43,332 nt of DNA from Suillus spraguei (Eukaryota > Basidiomycota > Agaricomycetes > Boletales > Suillaceae), in NCBI GenBank assembly GCA_016800925.1, contig JABCPU010000521.1:1-43332 (forward strand), in the 5' to 3' direction. The position numbers and the translations under genes were made by a program. Shown piece by piece: positions 40,181 through 43,332 of the stretch. The notes beneath the pieces were generated by a model that had not been told where the DNA came from, did not search any database, and saw nothing but the letters and a program-made list of their open reading frames with translations. Each line of letters starts with the position of its first letter. Within the stretch, counting starts at the first letter, position 1.

Positions 40181-41220
40181 TGTTGTTGAATGTTTTTGAA
40201 TGTGATGTGCTGTTTGTGAAGTCTTTGAATGTGATGTGTTGTTTATATTGTTAATGTTTGGACTAGTTCCAAAGTTTTGGTAGCCAATCGGCAGACTTTA
40301 GGATGACTAAGAAAGTGAGTCATAATGAGTCAGTGGAGTCATTTCACATGTGACTCATATTGAGTCATGATGAGTCATATTACCTTATTTAGTTAGTAGC
40401 GCAGCCACATCTATAGTAGTATATAAAGGGACCACTTTTCCCCTCTGAGCAATAAGAAACATATTACCATTATTACTGAGAATTGGTGTGAACATCTGAG
40501 TGAATATTAGTTTATTCCCTCACTTTCTTTGTCACTGTTTCCCACGACATGTTTGACCATCTGAGATATTATCTTTACATTCTTTAATTGCACTAGCTAG
40601 CACACGGTTGTTAGTCATCTAGTGTAGTTCTGCTTTATTCTCTTTATTGACACAGGAAATCATTTCTGTGGGGAGAATTATGTATTTTCATTGATTGAGT
40701 GACGACAAATAGGACTTATACTTTATTCAATAATATTAAGAACCTGGTTAGCTTTAAGACTACATCAAGAGGGTGTACTCTGTTCTGATTCTGCGTCATA
40801 CTCATCGTGAGTGCCTGAGCAGCAGAGAAGTTAATTTGAGGCCATGTATTGATTGATTCGATTGTATTTGACTTCTAGTTTGCTCTCCTAGTTGTGAGAA
40901 TAAGAAGTAGTCAAGATATTGTTCTGACACATTTCATATTGTCACTTCATTATCTGTAGCATCGTAGCACTGCATCAAGCCAGTTATCAGTTTGGCTACA
41001 CTTTGTATTTCGCCATCGCCTTTCTCGAGTTATTCAAGTATTATGTCAAGCCAGTTAGGTAACTATCTTCCTAAGTTCCTGAATTCTGATCACAATAATT
41101 AGCAGATACTAACCCTGAGATTTTCCCACACAGATCTCTACCCTTTTAGTCATTGGTAAATTGCCTAGAAAAACTGCAACTCTGTTTCTGCAACCCCCAA
41201 CGAACACCACATTATCAACC
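40181..41220 (+). repeat. Putative 5' LTR or promoter region of an unidentified (Copia-like?) element
   Basis: Starts TGTTGTTGAATG. A clear TATA box TATATAAAGGG lies at 40420-40430, followed about 20 bp later by CCCCTCTGAGCAATAAGAAA, which resembles a transcription start and R region. TTGGTATTTG at about 41223 resembles the TTGGTATC core of initiator-tRNA primer-binding sites of Copia elements. No second LTR is in the window and the right border is uncertain; the family-B element interrupts the sequence at 41287. Confidence 0.35.
40316..40377 (+). promoter_or_regulatory. Cluster of TGA(G/C)TCA sites upstream of a TATA box
   Basis: Within 62 bp there are five perfect TGA(G/C)TCA heptamers (40316-40322, 40326-40332, 40351-40357, 40361-40367, 40371-40377) and one near match GGAGTCA (40335-40341). 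TATAAA at 40422-40427 follows at about 45 bp. This heptamer is the known binding site of Gcn4/AP-1 type bZIP factors. A stress- or starvation-responsive promoter is a reasonable inference. Confidence 0.6.
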
Positions 41221-41287
41221 GTTGGTATTTGTCTGAACCGTTGACTGTGGAAGGATTGTGAAATCTGGTGATTTATGCCTTTCGCAT

Positions 41288-41756
41288 TGTTACGAACTGG
41301 GGTGGCGTCACCAGCGACAGTGAAAAGACACAGTCGGTCTGCTAGGAAGTTCTACAATGTCCAGAAGAGGACAAGGTGAAAGTACAAGGAACACGTTCTG
41401 AGTACAATCAAGGGTTCGTCCTCAAAGACAAGTCTAAGAGGTTCTACAAGAATAGAGACTAAGACTAAGGAGTGCTTAGACTTAGAAACGATTCAGGACG
41501 ACTTAGGTTGGAGACCTAAGCGAAGGATGTTCAGGTAAAACCCAGTAAGATTAAAGTAAGTATACAAGCATAATACAACGTGCTTAAATAGGCCAATATG
41601 TGCACGGACCAAGGGAAACGTGGGAACATAAGTGCGTATCCAAAGAAGGAAGGCAACTATAGTACAGATGCATTGAGCATATGAGTCAGAGTCATGTTAC
41701 GTAATATACAAGGTAAGGGAGGCAGAAAATGAATAGGGGCACGTACAATTGTAACA
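41288..41756 (-). repeat. 3' LTR of a family-B Gypsy element
   Basis: 469 bp, plus strand TGTTACGAACTGGGGTGG to AATTGTAACA. Unlike the other B copies it has no target duplication on both sides. On its right, read on the minus strand, comes AAAAAGGGGGTAA, a polypurine tract like that of Gypsy-A. It is therefore the 3' LTR of an element on the minus strand whose interior continues to the right. Confidence 0.85.
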
Positions 41757-42612
41757 TTACCCCCTTTTTACACGTAAAGTCACCGACTTTACTCGTCTTG
41801 ATTAGCATAGTAAACGGGATCGCTATACTCGTAGTCCTCATCGAAGACTGACCCACTCCTCATATATGCGGCCTCCTCAGCACCAGCATGCCATTTAGAA
41901 TCCCTTCCTCTTCGCTGATCGAGATTGTTCATGTCAAGCTGTTGTTCCCAAGAACGAAGTGCATCGTAGAATCCTTCATCCTTCCAAGTCAACGTGAAGG
42001 GGGAGTCCCAACTCGTCAAGGGCAGTAGATGGAGAGATGAGTAGGTGACCAATACCTACAAATCTTACACTGATATTCCGCACAGTTCTTCTGTCAATGC
42101 CCAAGCAGTCCACAGATGCAACACTTCATGTTTTCACCGGGGTTGGAGATGGACTTGCGTAATGGTGATGGTGAAATGACGGGTTTGGGACTAGTGGATC
42201 TAGCGCACTTCTTCCCCTTTTTCTGCTTCATACGCTTTAAGGCAAGGTGTTGTTATGCCTGAGTTGTGCCTGCTGGGCAGGGGTGAGAGTGTATGCTGAC
42301 GTTGGGAGGTCAGGGTGGTTCCTCGTTCAGCAACTGCAAGAAGTTCATCCGAAGACGAAGAAGAGGTTATGCCGAAGTCTTTTACTAAGACTGGCGAGAC
42401 AGGATCCATCGGACCAAATGATGACGGGATGGACATGAAGGAATGAATATGAAGGTCTTGTAATTGAGGACCGAGCGCTATCAGCTCAGCGACAGGGACC
42501 CTAATAATTTTGCAGCCTCACACTGCTCTTCTGTGCAGGGCTCATATAGCCATGCGGGATGATCATGGGAGACCATGACGGGGGGCGGTGAGGTCGGTTG
42601 TTCGGTAGGAGA
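41757..42612 (-). pseudogene. Family-B Gypsy ORF3 (tandem zinc knuckles), broken
   Basis: Minus strand between a family-E insertion and the family-B 3' LTR. Pieces in order: HPAWLYEPCTEEQCEAAKLL; a Ser-rich piece (MSIPSSFGPMDPVSPVLVKD, 42436-42200); a basic segment (RMKQKKGKKCARSTSPKP); then at 42126-42020 the knuckle pair CCICGLLGH(stop)QKNC, four residues, CKICRYWSPTHLSIYC; and an acidic tail with SGSVFDEDYEYSDPVYYANQ ending at 41789. The spacing CX2CX4HX4C-X4-CX2CX6HX4C is identical to ORF3 of Gypsy-A, as is the position just before the 3' LTR. A TGA in the first knuckle and at least two frameshifts inactivate it. Sequence identity outside the knuckles is low, so the common origin rests on motif spacing, basic/acidic layout and position. 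Confidence 0.7.
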
Positions 42613-43087
42613 TGTCACAACCCACAAAACGAATTAACGCTAGGGCAGAGACTAGGACTCAAACTAAGGTTATCACAGAGGAAGAGAAGAGCAAGGACGT
42701 CTTGGATTGCTACAAGTGTAGATACAAGAGGTTTGAACTAAAGAACTACTACAGCGAAACTAGCTAACTATATACACATATTGAAACTGAGATATAAACT
42801 GAGTTTGAAACTACTAGCCAATCATAAAATAGAAATGAGAATCGTATGATGTGATGATTGTGACATTGTTATGACATCATATTCTAGAAGGTTCTAAGAT
42901 CACGTGACGCTATCTTATCTTATCTTATCCGATAGCATCAAAAAGATCTCTTCGTCTTCATCAGGAAGTTCGGTTATAGAAGCGGTTATAGGGATTTCAA
43001 TGGAGTTTGTGTTTGTCTTAGCGCTGGGTTTAGACGCTTTAGGGAAATTGAGGAAAGAGTAATGATTTGTATTTGGAATTCGTGACA
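42613..43087 (-). repeat. 3' LTR of a family-E Gypsy element
   Basis: 475 bp, plus strand TGTCACAACCCACAAAACG to AATTCGTGACA. On the minus strand it is preceded by GAGAGGGGGTAA, a polypurine tract. The left flank GGAGA (42608-42612) would be one half of the target duplication; the other lies outside the window. It is inserted in the family-B element. A TATCTTATCTTATCTTATC short tandem is at about 42911-42929. Confidence 0.85.
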
Positions 43088-43331
43088 TTACCCCCTCTCT
43101 AGGATGAGCGTCATCGCGAATGTATGAAGGTCTGATGTTACGTGTTCTCCATTTCTTGAAATCTTCCGAATTAAGTATAGAGCCTTGAATTCTTTTGGTT
43201 TTAGCCGCCGTGGGATTCTTTTTATGAAACTCTGCTATAAGAATCGGGGAATTCTTTACGTTTTCTTCTGGTTCCCATGTCGATTCTTCTATCGGATATC
43301 CTTCCCATTTTACTCGGTATTGCAGCTTTCC
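42915..43331 (-). CDS. pol: Family-E Gypsy pol C-terminus with chromodomain (partial), ORF runs into the 3' LTR
   Basis: Partial frame of 138 codons entering from the right edge. It starts within a chromodomain: KLQYRVKWEGYPIEESTWEP, then EENVKNSPILIAEFHKK, with the aromatic-cage residues of the family recognisable (Y, W, W). A basic linker (TAAKTKRIQGSILNSEDFKK) and RPSYIRDDAHPREGVM follow. The frame crosses the polypurine tract at 43088-43099 and continues about 57 codons inside the LTR, through an acidic segment (LPDEDEEIFLML), to TAA at 42915-42917. Codon use and absence of stops suggest that this is a recent, intact copy. Integrase, RT and gag should lie just outside the window. Confidence 0.85.
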   Translation of the reverse strand, partial: GKLQYRVKWEGYPIEESTWEPEENVKNSPILIAEFHKKNPTAAKTKRIQGSILNSEDFKKWRTRNIRPSYIRDDAHPREGVMSRIPNTNHYSFLNFPKASKPSAKTNTNSIEIPITASITELPDEDEEIFLMLSDKIR

Positions 43332-43332
43332 T

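Noticed and set aside
42247..42438. Plus-strand frame with a Cys-rich start in the family-B element
   Set aside because: The supported reading is the minus-strand ORF3 with zinc knuckles; the plus-strand frame has no homology-like features.

Overview
The window is fungal, almost certainly from an Agaricomycete (mushroom-forming basidiomycete). The evidence is the short 50-70 nt GT-AG introns, a KDZ-type transposase of the basidiomycete kind with N-terminal cysteine clusters, a DUF6532-like gene, chromodomain Ty3/Gypsy elements and an 11-exon FAD-linked oxidoreductase. It is transposon-rich accessory DNA. No housekeeping gene, rRNA or CRISPR array is visible. I name five LTR families by sequence: A (about 0.88 kb), B (about 0.47 kb), C (about 0.65-1.3 kb), D (about 0.93 kb, 4-bp target duplication) and E (0.475 kb). 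These names are local to this annotation.

Layout. 1-6.3 kb: a DUF6532-like pseudogene split by a solo LTR-B; an LTR-A split by an LTR-B; then an LTR-B that took in another LTR-B and a Tc1/mariner element. 6.3-17.5 kb: a solo LTR-C that hosts a complete 8.3-kb Gypsy element (family A, target duplication GTCAC), a solo LTR-A and a solo LTR-B; then a second LTR-C beside a (CAT)n tract. 18.2-19.0 kb: five tandem tRNA-like Pol III units on the minus strand. 21.0-23.0 kb: the FAD-linked oxidoreductase, the best-preserved host gene, whose 11 exons join cleanly except for one apparent 1-nt deletion in exon 1. 26.0-29.4 kb: a decayed KDZ transposase gene holding a 271-bp MITE and a truncated LTR-C. 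29.4-35.3 kb: an LTR-D, then one Agaricomycete gene family member broken by an LTR-D and an LTR-C that itself holds an LTR-B. 36.3-39.8 kb: a Gypsy pol fragment of another lineage, cut by an LTR-A and an unidentified ~1-kb insertion. 40.2-41.3 kb: an LTR-like promoter region with a cluster of TGA(G/C)TCA sites. 41.3-43.3 kb: the 3' end of a family-B Gypsy element on the minus strand, invaded by a family-E chromodomain Gypsy element that runs off the window.

Main points of biology. (1) Gypsy-A has a third ORF of about 408 codons downstream of the chromodomain, ending in a tandem zinc-knuckle pair. The family-B element has the same pair with identical cysteine/histidine spacing at the same place between pol and the 3' LTR, so this looks like a conserved accessory gene. 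(2) In the stretch compared, LTR pairs differ only by transitions. Imperfect target duplications also differ only by transitions, and the in-frame pol stops are of the CGA-to-TGA and CAG-to-TAG type. This points to methylation-linked deamination or a RIP-like process. (3) Removing nested insertions at their target duplications rejoins host and transposon reading frames in several places, which independently confirms the insertion boundaries.

Limits: everything was read by eye. Family assignments for KDZ, DUF6532, FAD oxidoreductase and Gypsy domains rest on recognised motifs, not on searches. Long parts of 17.6-18.2, 19.0-21.0 and 23.1-26.0 kb hold nothing I can identify.
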